64,000 nt of DNA from Corynebacterium tuberculostearicum (GTDB lineage Bacteria; Actinomycetota; Actinomycetes; Mycobacteriales; Mycobacteriaceae): NCBI RefSeq assembly GCF_016127015.1, contig NZ_CP065972.1, positions 558,001-622,000 on the forward strand. Direction: 5' to 3'. Shown here in pieces: positions 47,098 through 56,304 of this stretch. The notes under the pieces were generated by a model. The model did no database searches and was not told the DNA's origin. It saw only the letters and a list, made by a program, of their open reading frames with translations. The translations under genes and the position numbers were made by a program. Position 1 is the first letter of the stretch. Every line of letters begins with the position of its first letter.

Positions 47098-48180
47098 ATG
47101 GGCTGGGTTAAACCTCTCGTTGGCATTTTCGCAGTTGGCGCAGTGGCTTCCGTTGCTTTAGGCGGCGGTGACGAAGATACTGTGGTGATCAATCGAGTGA
47201 CCGATGGCGACACCATTGACGTCGACATAGACGGCGAAAATACCCGCGTTCGGCTACTTAATATTGATACGCCGGAAATCGGCCATAACGGCGAACCGAG
47301 TGAGTGCCTCGCGGAGGAAGCGAAGCAGTACTTGGAAGGACGGCTGCCAAAGGGGACGGAGGTTCGGTTGGAATATGACTCCGAGCGGACTAACAAGTAT
47401 GGCCGCACTCTTGCCGGTGTCTTTATTGACGATGACTTCATTAACGCGGATATCGCGGCCGAAGGGCTGGCCACGGCGGTTGTATTTGGCGGAAATGACA
47501 AGTTTTACGACGAAGTGCACAATGCCGAACGCGGCCCTAAAGAGGCCGGCGAAGGGATCTTTGGGGTCTCGGATGAGTGCAAGGTTTCCAGCGATAAGGG
47601 CATGGCCGAGGCGCTTAGCGGCGCTGAAGCTGCGGCGGCAGCATTTGCAGCTTTCGGGGAAGCTGATATTGCAGGGTACGAGGATGTACTGGACAAGTCA
47701 GCAGCTGCGAAGGCCGGATTAGCGGTTCTGACTCGCCACAAGGATGATCGAAGCACCTTCCAGAAAGCAGCGTATCCGGATGCTCCCAAGGAGATTGCCG
47801 CGAAGAAGGAACGCGACCTTGAGGGGAAGGAGAAACAAACCCGCGAAGAGCTCGAGAAATTGGAGGAGAAAGAGCGGGAGGAAGAGAAGCGTGAGAAGGA
47901 GCGCCAGGAAGAAGAACGCCGCCGTGCAGAGCAGCGGCAAAAAGAGATTCGCCAGCAGGAGCACGACGCGCCGGAAGTAGAGGTAGCGGAGCAGCCAACG
48001 CATGACGAGGTGGCTGACTATAAAGCCCCCGAGCAGCAGCCCGCACCTCAGCCGACGCCGGTCGTCGATAACTACACTGGGTGCCGAGCTTATGGCGGGA
48101 ACTATGCCATGACGTCAGTAGATAAGAATGGACGTTCATACGCGAAGATCGACTGCACTACCAAGCAACAAATCGGTTAG
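47098..48180 (+). CDS. Secreted thermonuclease-like protein with coiled coil
   Basis: 360 aa. N-terminal hydrophobic signal or anchor (VGIFAVGAVASVALG). Staphylococcal-nuclease fold at about 28-165 with catalytic features VTDGDTIDVDID, RLLNIDTPEIG and KYGRTLAGVFIDDDFINADI. A helical part, then a long charged coiled coil (about 240-300, Glu/Arg/Lys), a Pro/Gln linker, and a C-terminal small domain with paired Cys (YTGCRAYGGNY, YAKIDC). Likely cleaves DNA or RNA outside the cell or at the wall. AGGAGG ribosome-binding site. Flanked on both sides by related inverted repeats. Confidence 0.85.
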   Translation: MGWVKPLVGIFAVGAVASVALGGGDEDTVVINRVTDGDTIDVDIDGENTRVRLLNIDTPEIGHNGEPSECLAEEAKQYLEGRLPKGTEVRLEYDSERTNKYGRTLAGVFIDDDFINADIAAEGLATAVVFGGNDKFYDEVHNAERGPKEAGEGIFGVSDECKVSSDKGMAEALSGAEAAAAAFAAFGEADIAGYEDVLDKSAAAKAGLAVLTRHKDDRSTFQKAAYPDAPKEIAAKKERDLEGKEKQTREELEKLEEKEREEEKREKERQEEERRRAEQRQKEIRQQEHDAPEVEVAEQPTHDEVADYKAPEQQPAPQPTPVVDNYTGCRAYGGNYAMTSVDKNGRSYAKIDCTTKQQIG

Positions 48181-48189
48181 GTGCCCTCG

Positions 48190-48345
48190 TCCTTCGCGCT
48201 CACGGGCAGGCTCCCGAGTGCTTGGACCACCATTCCCGGTGAGCGTGAGGGGAGGGGGAGAATCTGGCGTACATCCTTGCCGCTCACCAAGACTAGGGGG
48301 AAGCGCCATTCAGATGCTGCCGGCGAGCGCGAAGGGTGGGAGGGC
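48190..48345. repeat. Two further inverted-repeat units downstream of the nuclease gene
   Basis: Alternating orientation: CCTTCGCGCTCAC (48191-48203), GGTGAGCGTGAGGGGAGG (48238-48255), CCTTGCCGCTCACC (48275-48288) and GGCGAGCGCGAAGGGTGGG (48322-48340). Each G-rich unit resembles GGTGAGCGCGAAGGGAGGGG found upstream of the nuclease at 47003-47022. Confidence 0.7.
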
Positions 48346-48369
48346 CCGGGGATCTGGAATACTGGCAGC

Positions 48370-48957
48370 ATGAAAATCCTCGTAACCGCATTCGACGCCT
48401 TCGGCGGAGAGAGCATAAACCCCACGGAACGAGCTCTTCAGCAACTACCGGATCGCATTGGAGACGCGGAGCTCATCAAGCTGGTGATCCCGACGAAGTT
48501 CGGGGAATCGCTGCGTCGGGCGATTGAGGCCGCGGAGGTCTCGGCGGTCGATGTAATTGTATGTTTGGGCCAGGCCGGTGGGCGGGCGCATATCACCCCA
48601 GAACGGGTCGCGATTAACGTTATGGATGCCGATATTCCTGATAATGCGGGTTATCAGCCGGTCGATGTACCGGTTGTGGAAGGCGGCCCGGCGGCATATT
48701 TCTCTACGCTGCCGGTAAAGGAAATGGTTGCGGCAATGGAGGATATTCCGGCGCGGTTGTCGAATACGGCCGGGACTTTTGTGTGTAACCAGCTGCTCTA
48801 TGGTCTCTTGCATCACTTCGCAGGGGCAAAGGTGCGCGCAGGATTTGTCCACGTCCCGTTCATTACAGAGCAGGAGAAAACGGATAAGCCCATGATGGAG
48901 CTGGCGGACATCGTTGAGGGGATTAAGTGGGCACTCTGGGCGGTGCAAGCTAGTTAG
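48370..48957 (+). CDS. pcp: Pyroglutamyl-peptidase I (pyrrolidone-carboxylate peptidase)
   Basis: 195 aa, slightly shorter than the usual 205-215. Removes N-terminal pyroglutamate from peptides. Motifs: ILVTAFDAFGGESINPTE at the N-terminus, LGQAGGRAHITPERVAIN (catalytic Glu), NTAGTFVCNQLLYGLLH (catalytic Cys) and AGFVHVPFI (catalytic His). ATG at 48370; the longer upstream frame runs through the repeat cluster and is rejected. A weak AGCC/GGCT hairpin plus T6 at 48961-48978 may end its transcript before fdhA. Confidence 0.93.
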   Translation: MKILVTAFDAFGGESINPTERALQQLPDRIGDAELIKLVIPTKFGESLRRAIEAAEVSAVDVIVCLGQAGGRAHITPERVAINVMDADIPDNAGYQPVDVPVVEGGPAAYFSTLPVKEMVAAMEDIPARLSNTAGTFVCNQLLYGLLHHFAGAKVRAGFVHVPFITEQEKTDKPMMELADIVEGIKWALWAVQAS

Positions 48958-49004
48958 GGTAGCCTTTGTGGCTTTTTTAACCGGTGAAATATAGATTAAA
49001 GGAC

Positions 49005-52000
49005 ATGTCTCGCTTTAGCCCTCTCAACTGGCCGGTTGTGCGCCAGCTGCGCAGTGGCGATCCCTTCGGAAGGGACGTCAATACGCAGTCTCAAAAGAGT
49101 AAAGATAAGCATGGGCGCACCGTGGAAGCGGACCGCGTAGTGCAGTCGGTGTGCCCGTACTGCGCGGTTGGTTGCTCGCAGCGCGTATATGTTAAAGATG
49201 ACCGCGTCATTCAGGTGGAGGGCGATCCGGATTCGCCCATTTCTCGTGGACGCCTGTGCCCGAAGGGATCTGCGTCGGAGCAGTTGATTAACTCCGCTAC
49301 GCGCCTTACCAAGATTAAGTATCGTGCGCCGTACTCGACGGAGTGGCAGGATCTTGATGAAGATACCGCGATGGAGATGATTGCGGATCGTTTCTTGGAA
49401 GCCCGCCGGAACGGTTGGCAGGATGTGGACGATGAAGGTCGTACGCTCAACCGCACGATGGGCATTGCCGGTTTGGGCGGTGCGACCTTGGATAATGAGG
49501 AAAATTACCTCATCAAGAAGCTATTTACCGCCGCTGGTGCGATTCAGCTCGAGAACCAGGCGCGCATATGACACTCCGCCACTGTTCCTAGTCTAGGAAC
49601 TTCGTTTGGCCGCGGCGGCGCAACCCAACCGCTGCAGGATATGGCGAATGCGGACTGCATCGTCATTGAGGGTTCTAATATGGCCGAGTGCCACCCCGTG
49701 GGGTTCCAGTGGGTGGTGGAAGCCAAGAAGCGTGGCGCCCGCATCATTCACGTGGATCCGCGGTATACGCGCACGTCTGCCTTTGCGAATCGCCACATTG
49801 GCATTCGCGGCGGTACGGACGTGGTGCTTTTGGGCGCAGTCATTAACTACCTGCTGGACAACGACCTGTATTTCCATGACTACGTGGTGGCGTATACCAA
49901 TGCGCCGATGATCATTTCGGAGGACTACCAGGACACCGAAGATCTGGACGGTCTGTTCTCTGGTTATGACCCAGAGACCGGTAAGTACGTCACGGATTCG
50001 TGGCAATACGTGCAGAAGCCGGAGGGTGCGTCGTGGAATGTGGAACGCGATGAGACGCTAGAGCATCCGAATTCGGTCTTCCAGATTCTCAAGCGGCACT
50101 ACGCGCGCTATACGCCTAAGGTAGTGGAAGAGACCTGCGGTATTGCGCAGGAGGACTTCTATTACCTAGCGGAGTCGATCGCGCGGAATTCCACGCCGGA
50201 TCGCACCACCTGCTTTGCTTATGCGTTGGGCTTTACCCAGCACACTCTGGGTGCGCAGTTTATTCGTACCGCGGCCATCTTGCAGCTGCTCACCGGCAAT
50301 GTGGGTCGCCCAGGTTCGGGCATTATGGCGCTGCGCGGCCACGCCTCAATTCAGGGTTCTACCGATATCCCGACGTTATTCCATTCGTTGCCGGGGTATT
50401 TGCCCATGCCGAGCGTCGACAAGCAAAGCTGGCCAGAGTTCGTTGATGGAATTCGTAATGAGTCGCAGAAGGGCTTTTGGCAGATCGGTGAGAACTATGC
50501 GGTCTCGCTGATGAAGTCCTACTGGGGCGATGCAGCCACCAAGGACAACGGATGGGGCTATGACCTCATGCCGCGCATTTCTGGTGCGCATTCCACCTAT
50601 GAAACGCTCATGGCCATGCTGGATAAGCAGGTGGAAGGCTACTTTGTCTTTGGTCAGAACCCGGCCGTGGCGCAGTCCAACGGCGGTATGCAGCGCCGCG
50701 GCTTGGCGGCGCTGAAGTGGCTGGTCGTACGCGATTTCCAGGAGATTGAGACCGCCTCCTTCTGGAAGGATTCGCCGGAGATTAAAAACGGCGAGCTTAA
50801 GACCGAAGACATCGGCACTGAGGTCTTCTTGATGCCGGCGGCCACCCACGTGGAAAAGGCGGGAACCTTTACCCAGACGCAGCGCATGCTGCAATGGCGT
50901 TTCCAGGCAGCACCGCCGCCAGGCGATGCGAAAAGTGACCTGTGGTTCTTCTACCAACTAGGCAAGAAGATCAAGGAGCGCCTGCGCGATTCCACGGATC
51001 CGCGAGATATTCCTCTGCAGAAAGTCACGTGGGACTATGTGGAAACCGAGGAAGGTGAGCCGAATTCTGAGGATATCCTCAAGGAGATCAACGGCTACTA
51101 CCTAGAGGGCCCGAAGAAGGGCGAGCTTTTGCCTGCCTTCGTGGAGATGAAGAACGATGGCAGTACCTCCGGTGGTTGCTGGATCTACACCGGCGTGTTT
51201 AAGGACGGCATTAATCATTCCGCGCGCAAGGTTCCGGGTTCGGAGCAAAACGAGGTAGCTCCCGAGTGGGGTTGGGTATGGCCGGCCAACCGCCGCCTGC
51301 TCTACAACCGTGCTTCGGCGAAGCCGGACGGCACTCCGTGGTCGGAGCGCAAGAAGTATGTGTGGTGGGACGCCGACCAGGGTAAATGGGTTGGCGATGA
51401 CGTGCCGGACTTCCCGGCTACCAAGTCCCCGGACTACAAGGCTCCGGTCGACGCCGTGGGTGCGGACGCCCTCGACGGCACCGATGCCTTCATCATGCAG
51501 GCGGATGGCCGCGGTTGGCTGTTTGCGCCGTCGGGGCTTTCCGACGGCCCATTGCCCACCCACTATGAGCCGCACGAGTCTCCGGTGCACAATGTGCTGT
51601 ACAAACAGCAGCAATCGCCGACGCGCCTGACCATTAAGCGCCCAGACAACTTGTCGCGCCCAGAGCCAGGCGAGCCGGGCTCGGAGGTGTTCCCGTTCGT
51701 CTTTTCCACCTATCGCCTCACCGAGATGTATACCTCGGGTGCGATGTCGCGCCGTCTGCCGTACCTGGCGGAGTTGCAGCCGGGCCTTTTCTGCGAGGTT
51801 GATAAGGCCTTGGCAGAAAAGCGCGGCTTGGAAAACGGCGAATGGGCCACCATCGTCTCGCCGCGCGGCGTGATTGAGGCACAGGTCTTGGTCACTGATC
51901 GCATGCAGATGATGAAGATCAATGGTGAGGAGTTCCACCAGATCGGATTGCCGTATCACTATGGCGAGTCCGATTCCACGGCAGTTGCAGGCGATGGCGC

Positions 52001-52271
52001 CAATGATCTGCTGGGCCTTACGTTGGAGCCGAACGTATTCATCCAGAATTCCAAGATCGGCGCCTGCGATATCCAGCCGGGGCGTCGCCCGCGCGGCGAG
52101 GCCCGTGTGGAGATGCTCAAGGAGTATCAGAAGCGCGCGCACCTGAACCTGGATTCCGGCAATGATCTGCTCACCGTGGATGATTCCTTCACCTATAACC
52201 CAGAGCCGCAGCAGCCCGCGGACGCGGATGAGCACGGCGAGAAGGGCGAGGAAAGCGAAGAAGGTAAGTAA
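49005..52271 (+). CDS. fdhA: Selenocysteine-containing formate dehydrogenase, catalytic subunit
   Basis: Molybdopterin (bis-MGD) enzyme oxidising formate to CO2; about 1088 aa including Sec. The reading frame is open from 49005 to 52271 apart from one TGA at 49569-49571, in the context ARI-U-HSATVPSLGTSFGRGG, the Sec site of formate dehydrogenases; residue 189, close to Sec196 of E. coli FdnG. An N-terminal [4Fe-4S] cluster is bound by Cys50, 53, 57 (VCPYCAVGCS) and 85 (GRLCPKGSA). The MGD domains include IEGSNMAECHPVGFQW and GNVGRPGSGIMALRGH. No twin-arginine signal is visible, so the active site probably faces the cytoplasm. Start ATG 49005 chosen over GTG 48984; neither has an ideal ribosome-binding site. 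Confidence 0.96.
49572..49618 (+). promoter_or_regulatory. SECIS-like hairpin for UGA recoding
   Basis: Immediately after the TGA, GTTCCT (49584-49589) pairs with AGGAAC (49595-49600) around an AGTCT loop; CCGCC (49576-49580) can pair with GGCGG (49614-49618) as an outer stem. The loop begins 18 nt after the TGA, the same spacing as the GGUCU loop in the E. coli fdhF SECIS as I recall it. The SelB encoded at 57.6 kb should bind this loop. Confidence 0.85.
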
Positions 52272-53330
52272 ATGACAAATCTTCTGACCGAAAACGCGAA
52301 CCGGCACGGCTACGACAAGTACCGCCGCATGGCCTTTTTCACCGACACTTCCGTGTGTATCGGGTGTAAGGCCTGCGAGGTGGCGTGCAAGGAGTGGAAC
52401 CGCAACCCGGTAGAAGGCTACGACGTCACGGGTGATTCCTATGACAACACCGGTGCACTGGGTGCAAATACCTGGCGGCACGTGGCCTTTGTGGAGCAAA
52501 ACAATGACCGCATCGAGCAAGCCCGCGAGGAGGGAAAGAATCTCATTTCCCTGGGTATGCCTTCGGTAGGGGCGCAGGACCCAGAGGTTGATACCACCCC
52601 GCCGGATACGGATACGTTTCGGTGGCTCATGTCCTCGGACGTGTGTAAGCACTGCACGCATGCGGGCTGCTTGGACGTGTGTCCTACCGGCGCGCTGTTC
52701 CGCACCGAATTTGGCACTGTGGTGGTCCAGGATGATGTGTGCAATGGCTGCGGCACTTGCGTGGCCGGCTGCCCGTTTGGCGTCATCGAGCGCCGTGATG
52801 ACGGCGGTGTGGCGCTGAAGTATGACAAGACGGCCACGATGGACTACGTGGATAATTCCCATGCCGGCGTGAACGTGTTGAAAAAGCTTAAGCAGCTTGC
52901 CCCACAAGGGCCGGACCATACACCAGGCGAGTCAATGCCGATTAAGAACTTGGGCGTCGCCCAAAAGTGCACCATGTGCTACGACCGCCTGAAGCAGGGC
53001 GAACAGCCAGCATGTTCTAAGACCTGTCCTACTGATTCCATTCAGTTCGGCCCGTACGAGGAGATGGTGGCCGCAGCCAAGGAACGCGTGCGCGTATTGC
53101 ACGAGCAAGGGCTTACCGAGGCCCGCCTTTACGGTGCCAACCAGGACGATGGCGTGGGCGGAACCGGCTCCATCTTCTTGCTGTTGGATTCACCTGAGGT
53201 CTACGGTTTGCCGCCGGATCCGCGCGTGCCGACGGCCGATTTGCCGCAGATGTATAAGACCGCAGCCAAGGCTATCGGCGGCATGGCGTTGGCCGTGGCT
53301 GGTTCCTTCCTGATTGGGGGACGTAAATGA
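52272..53330 (+). CDS. fdhB: Formate dehydrogenase iron-sulfur (electron-transfer) subunit
   Basis: 352 aa. Sixteen cysteines in four ferredoxin-like groups: CIGCKACEVACKEW, CKHCTHAGCLDVCPTGA, CNGCGTCVAGCPFG, and CTMCYDRLKQGE with CSKTCPT, binding four [4Fe-4S] clusters. A single C-terminal hydrophobic helix (IGGMALAVAGSFLIGG) anchors it in the membrane. ATG begins the base after the fdhA stop, so the two are translationally coupled. Passes electrons from FdhA to the membrane subunit. Confidence 0.95.
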   Translation: MTNLLTENANRHGYDKYRRMAFFTDTSVCIGCKACEVACKEWNRNPVEGYDVTGDSYDNTGALGANTWRHVAFVEQNNDRIEQAREEGKNLISLGMPSVGAQDPEVDTTPPDTDTFRWLMSSDVCKHCTHAGCLDVCPTGALFRTEFGTVVVQDDVCNGCGTCVAGCPFGVIERRDDGGVALKYDKTATMDYVDNSHAGVNVLKKLKQLAPQGPDHTPGESMPIKNLGVAQKCTMCYDRLKQGEQPACSKTCPTDSIQFGPYEEMVAAAKERVRVLHEQGLTEARLYGANQDDGVGGTGSIFLLLDSPEVYGLPPDPRVPTADLPQMYKTAAKAIGGMALAVAGSFLIGGRK

Positions 53331-54442
53331 GCAACTTTGATGAATACCGTCCACCGCAGCCGGAGCGCCGCAATCGCTACCGGAAGTTCGACGGTACGAA
53401 GCCGAAGAAGAAGCGGAAGCGTCCAGGCGCGGGCGCGCAGGACGGCTCCAAAGAGGAGCGCATGGCGCAGGACTTCGAGTTCTCGTCTTACTATGGCCGA
53501 CCTGTGGTGAAGGCTCCGCCGTGGGAATGGCCCATCGGCGCCTACTTCTTCTTGGGTGGCGTGAGCGGTGGCTCGGGGCTCTTGGCTGCTGGTGCACAGG
53601 CCGCGGGCAATGCGCCGCTGCAGCGCACCACCCGGATCTCTGCCTTTGGCGCGGCGGCCGTGGGATCGGTCTTTTTGATTCTGGATTTGGGTCGCCCGGA
53701 GCGCGCCCTGAACATGTTCCGTGTCTTCAAGGTGACCTCGCCAATGTCCATGGGCTCGTGGATTTTGTCGGGCTTTGCCAGCGCGGCCGCGCTGCCTGCC
53801 GCCGCGGAAGTGGATGCGGCGACTGGCCACAAGCTGCCGCTGCCGAAGTTTGTGCGTACGGCGCTGAAGCAATCGGCCGGGCCGGCGGGCGCGGTCGCCG
53901 GCGTGCTTGGCGGCCCGCTCGCGGGCTATACCGCGGTATTGCTGTCCAATACCTCGAACCCGGTGTGGAATGACATGAAAAAGCACCTGCCGTATGTCTT
54001 CGTTTCCTCGGCGGGCGCGGCGTCGTCAGGCCTGGCTATGGTGACCACTCCGGTCGAGCACGCGGGACCGGCCCGCGTGTTGGGTATGGCCGCGGCAGCC
54101 AGCGATCTGGTGGCGACCAAGGTGCTGGAGGAAGGCATGGAGCCGGAGCCGCGCGAGGCGCTGCACGAGGGCAGGCCGGGCGCGTTGATGAAGGCCTCGG
54201 AATACTTCATCGCGGCTGGCGGTGTCGGTAGTGCAGTGGCTGCGGTGACGAAGTCGCGGGCAGTCTCGGTGGCTGCGGGGCTATCGCTCTTGGCAGGCTC
54301 GGCGTGCACGCGCTTTGGCGTGCTCAATGCCGGGCTGGAAGCGGTGAAGAACCCGGATACCACCATCGGGCCGCAAAAGCGCCGCGCGGAGAAGCGCCGG
54401 CGCGAGCAGGGCCTCGACCACGATGTGGTGAGCCCGGACTAG
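53327..54442 (+). CDS. fdhC: NrfD/PsrC-like membrane subunit of formate dehydrogenase
   Basis: 371 aa. A basic, Arg/Lys-rich soluble N-terminus (about 1-60), then multiple hydrophobic helices beginning PIGAYFFLGGVSGGSGLLAAGA, with ILDLGRPERALNMFRVFKVTSPMSMGSW, the conserved quinone-site segment of the NrfD family. It overlaps fdhB by ATGA. So the complex delivers electrons to menaquinone through an NrfD-type subunit rather than a cytochrome b (FdnI-type). Its TAG stop and the stop of the opposite lipoprotein share the bases CTAG. Confidence 0.9.
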   Translation: MSNFDEYRPPQPERRNRYRKFDGTKPKKKRKRPGAGAQDGSKEERMAQDFEFSSYYGRPVVKAPPWEWPIGAYFFLGGVSGGSGLLAAGAQAAGNAPLQRTTRISAFGAAAVGSVFLILDLGRPERALNMFRVFKVTSPMSMGSWILSGFASAAALPAAAEVDAATGHKLPLPKFVRTALKQSAGPAGAVAGVLGGPLAGYTAVLLSNTSNPVWNDMKKHLPYVFVSSAGAASSGLAMVTTPVEHAGPARVLGMAAAASDLVATKVLEEGMEPEPREALHEGRPGALMKASEYFIAAGGVGSAVAAVTKSRAVSVAAGLSLLAGSACTRFGVLNAGLEAVKNPDTTIGPQKRRAEKRRREQGLDHDVVSPD

Positions 54443-55029
54443 TCCAGGTCCTGCAGGGCGGGGGCGAGCTCCGAGCCGATGTCTTCCATGCGTTGTTGCT
54501 CGGCTGCGGAGTCGTGGCCATCACGGTGGAGGTAGTAGTTCAGCGCCACATCGCCCACGGTGGTCACGCACGTGGTGGACACTGACTCTTCGACCGGCCA
54601 GGCGGAGCAATAAAAGCGCCTGTCAGCGGCGGTGAACTCGAAGGGGGAGTACTCATTGGCGGGGCGCTGCTGGTCGGCGTTTTGGGCATCGAGGTCGTCG
54701 TGCAGCAGCTCTAAGTAGCGCTGCGCCGCCTCATCGGGGTCATCGGGGCAGACGGGTGAGCCTTCGGCCTCATACTTCGTCCCCAGCAGGCTGACCTGCT
54801 CCTTATCCTGTGCACGGTAGAGCACTGAGAAGGAATGTTCATCCTTGTCGGTGGAGTGTGGGTCGAGCTTCGACTTGCCGAGCGAATCTGGCAGGGCCTC
54901 GCGCACCGCGGCGGGATCGACCGGGGAGCATCCGCTTGGCGATGCCCCCTCGGACGAGCACCCCACCAGCCCTGCTGTGGCAAGGGCGGTGGAGGCGAGG
55001 GCGAGGAAAGCGGGGAGGCGTCGGCGCAT
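54439..55029 (-). CDS. Lipoprotein coupled to selD, function unknown
   Basis: 196 aa from ATG 55029, one base after the selD stop. Signal RRRLPAFLALASTALATAGLVGC with a lipobox (LVGC), then a mature domain with Cys at SGCSP, PVCPDD, FYCSAW and TTCVTT, four cysteines in two likely disulfides. No family recognised. Being the second gene of a selD transcript inside the selenocysteine island makes a role linked to selenium or to the formate dehydrogenase worth testing, but nothing in the sequence proves it. Confidence 0.75.
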   Translation of the reverse strand: MRRRLPAFLALASTALATAGLVGCSSEGASPSGCSPVDPAAVREALPDSLGKSKLDPHSTDKDEHSFSVLYRAQDKEQVSLLGTKYEAEGSPVCPDDPDEAAQRYLELLHDDLDAQNADQQRPANEYSPFEFTAADRRFYCSAWPVEESVSTTCVTTVGDVALNYYLHRDGHDSAAEQQRMEDIGSELAPALQDLD

Positions 55030-55030
55030 T

Positions 55031-56014
55031 TTAAGCCTTAATGAACGCATCGCCGGTGCGCTCGGTGGTGTGGCCGATGATGGGGTAGCCAGGAACCTCG
55101 CCGATGAGGAGGAGGCCGCCGGAAGTTTGGGCGTCGGCAAGCAGCACTAGCTCTTCCTCGCTCAAAGAGGAATCGAGGTGTGGGCGCACCCAGTCGAGAT
55201 TGCGGCGAGAGCCGCCGGGGATGAAGCCCTCCGCCAGCGCCTCCTTTGCGCCTTCGACGGTGGGCACGGCGGAAAAGTCGAGCTCCGCGGCGATGCCGGA
55301 GGCCCGGCACATCTTGTACAGGTGGCCGAGCAACCCGAAGCCGGTGACGTCCGTGGCGGCACGCACGCCCGCCTCCACCGCGGTGCGGGCGGCCTCACGG
55401 TTCAAGGTGGTCATGGAATCGACCGCGGCCTGGGAGACCTCGCCGGTGGCCTTGTGCTTGTTGTTGAGGATGCCTACGCCAATGGGCTTGGTTAGGGTGA
55501 TGGGCAGGCCAGGTTCGGCGGCGTCATTGCGCATGAGCTTGTCGGGGGCGACGATACCGGTGGCGGCCATGCCATAGAGCGGTTCGGGCGCGGTGATGGA
55601 GTGCCCACCTGTGACGGAGATGCCGGCCTCGGTGGCTATATCCATGCCGCCGCGCAGGACCTCACGCAGCACATCCAGGCCCAGCTTTTCATTGGGCCAG
55701 CCCACCAGGTTAATGGCGGTAACCGGGGTGCCACCCATGGCATAGACATCAGACAGCGCATTGGCGGCAGCCACTCGCCCCCAATCGTAGGGGTCATTGA
55801 GCATGGGGGTGAAAAAATCCGCGGTGGAGATGACTGCCAGGCCATCTTGAATCTTCACGGCCGCGGCGTCGTCGCCATCGTCCAAGCCGACCAGCACGTT
55901 GGGGTCGGCCTTGCCTATCAGGCCCTCGACGGCAGACTCAAGTTGGCCAGCGGGAATCTTGCAGGCACAACCGCCGCCTGCGGCGAAAGAGGTGAGTTTA
56001 ATATCTTCGGTCAT
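55031..56014 (-). CDS. selD: Selenophosphate synthetase
   Basis: 327 aa. Makes selenophosphate, the selenium donor for Sec-tRNA, from selenide and ATP. Catalytic N-terminus FAAGGGCACKIPAGQ: Cys16 and Lys19 correspond to Cys17 and Lys20 of E. coli, with a GCACK variant of the usual GCGCK; a Cys- rather than Sec-type enzyme. ATP/metal residues in LVGLDDGDDAAAV and STADFFTPMLNDPYDWGRVAAANALSDVYAMGG, then VTGGHS and DVTGFGLLGH. Divergent from tRNA-Sec and selAB. Confidence 0.96.
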   Translation of the reverse strand: MTEDIKLTSFAAGGGCACKIPAGQLESAVEGLIGKADPNVLVGLDDGDDAAAVKIQDGLAVISTADFFTPMLNDPYDWGRVAAANALSDVYAMGGTPVTAINLVGWPNEKLGLDVLREVLRGGMDIATEAGISVTGGHSITAPEPLYGMAATGIVAPDKLMRNDAAEPGLPITLTKPIGVGILNNKHKATGEVSQAAVDSMTTLNREAARTAVEAGVRAATDVTGFGLLGHLYKMCRASGIAAELDFSAVPTVEGAKEALAEGFIPGGSRRNLDWVRPHLDSSLSEEELVLLADAQTSGGLLLIGEVPGYPIIGHTTERTGDAFIKA

Positions 56015-56184
56015 AGCGCCATTTTACTCATCCCGAGGAACTATTTGGCTGCACAGCAAGGTAGGGGACCTGTGTGTGGCGATAGGACATAGGGCGCCGA
56101 GGTTTCCACCTCGGAGCGGCATGGTGGATGTATTGCGTGACAGGTGTGCCGGCACCGGGGAATGCCCGTGTAAGGTGATCACAC

Positions 56185-56279
56185 GGAGGCGTACGTGTCC
56201 TGGTGGGCGCCCCGGTCTTCAAAACCGGTGAGGCCGAGCATCTCGGTCTGGCAGGTTCGATTCCTGTCCGTCTCCGCCA
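56185..56279 (+). tRNA. selC: tRNA-Sec (UCA anticodon)
   Basis: 95 nt with encoded CCA, the length of E. coli tRNA-Sec. Acceptor GGAGGCG pairs with CGTCTCC; discriminator G. Anticodon stem CCGGT/ACCGG closes CTTCAAA (UCA). A long variable arm GGCCGAG-CAT-CTCGGTC, T-arm GCAGG-TTCGATT-CCTGT. A TAAGGT -10-like hexamer lies at 56171-56176. Confidence 0.96.
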
Positions 56280-56304
56280 CCCGCGCGCAAGGAGGAATGC
56301 CACA

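Noticed and set aside
51102..52919. 605-codon open frame antisense to fdhA-fdhB
   Set aside because: Spans two certain genes; the translation is Arg/His/Leu-rich without any fold signature.
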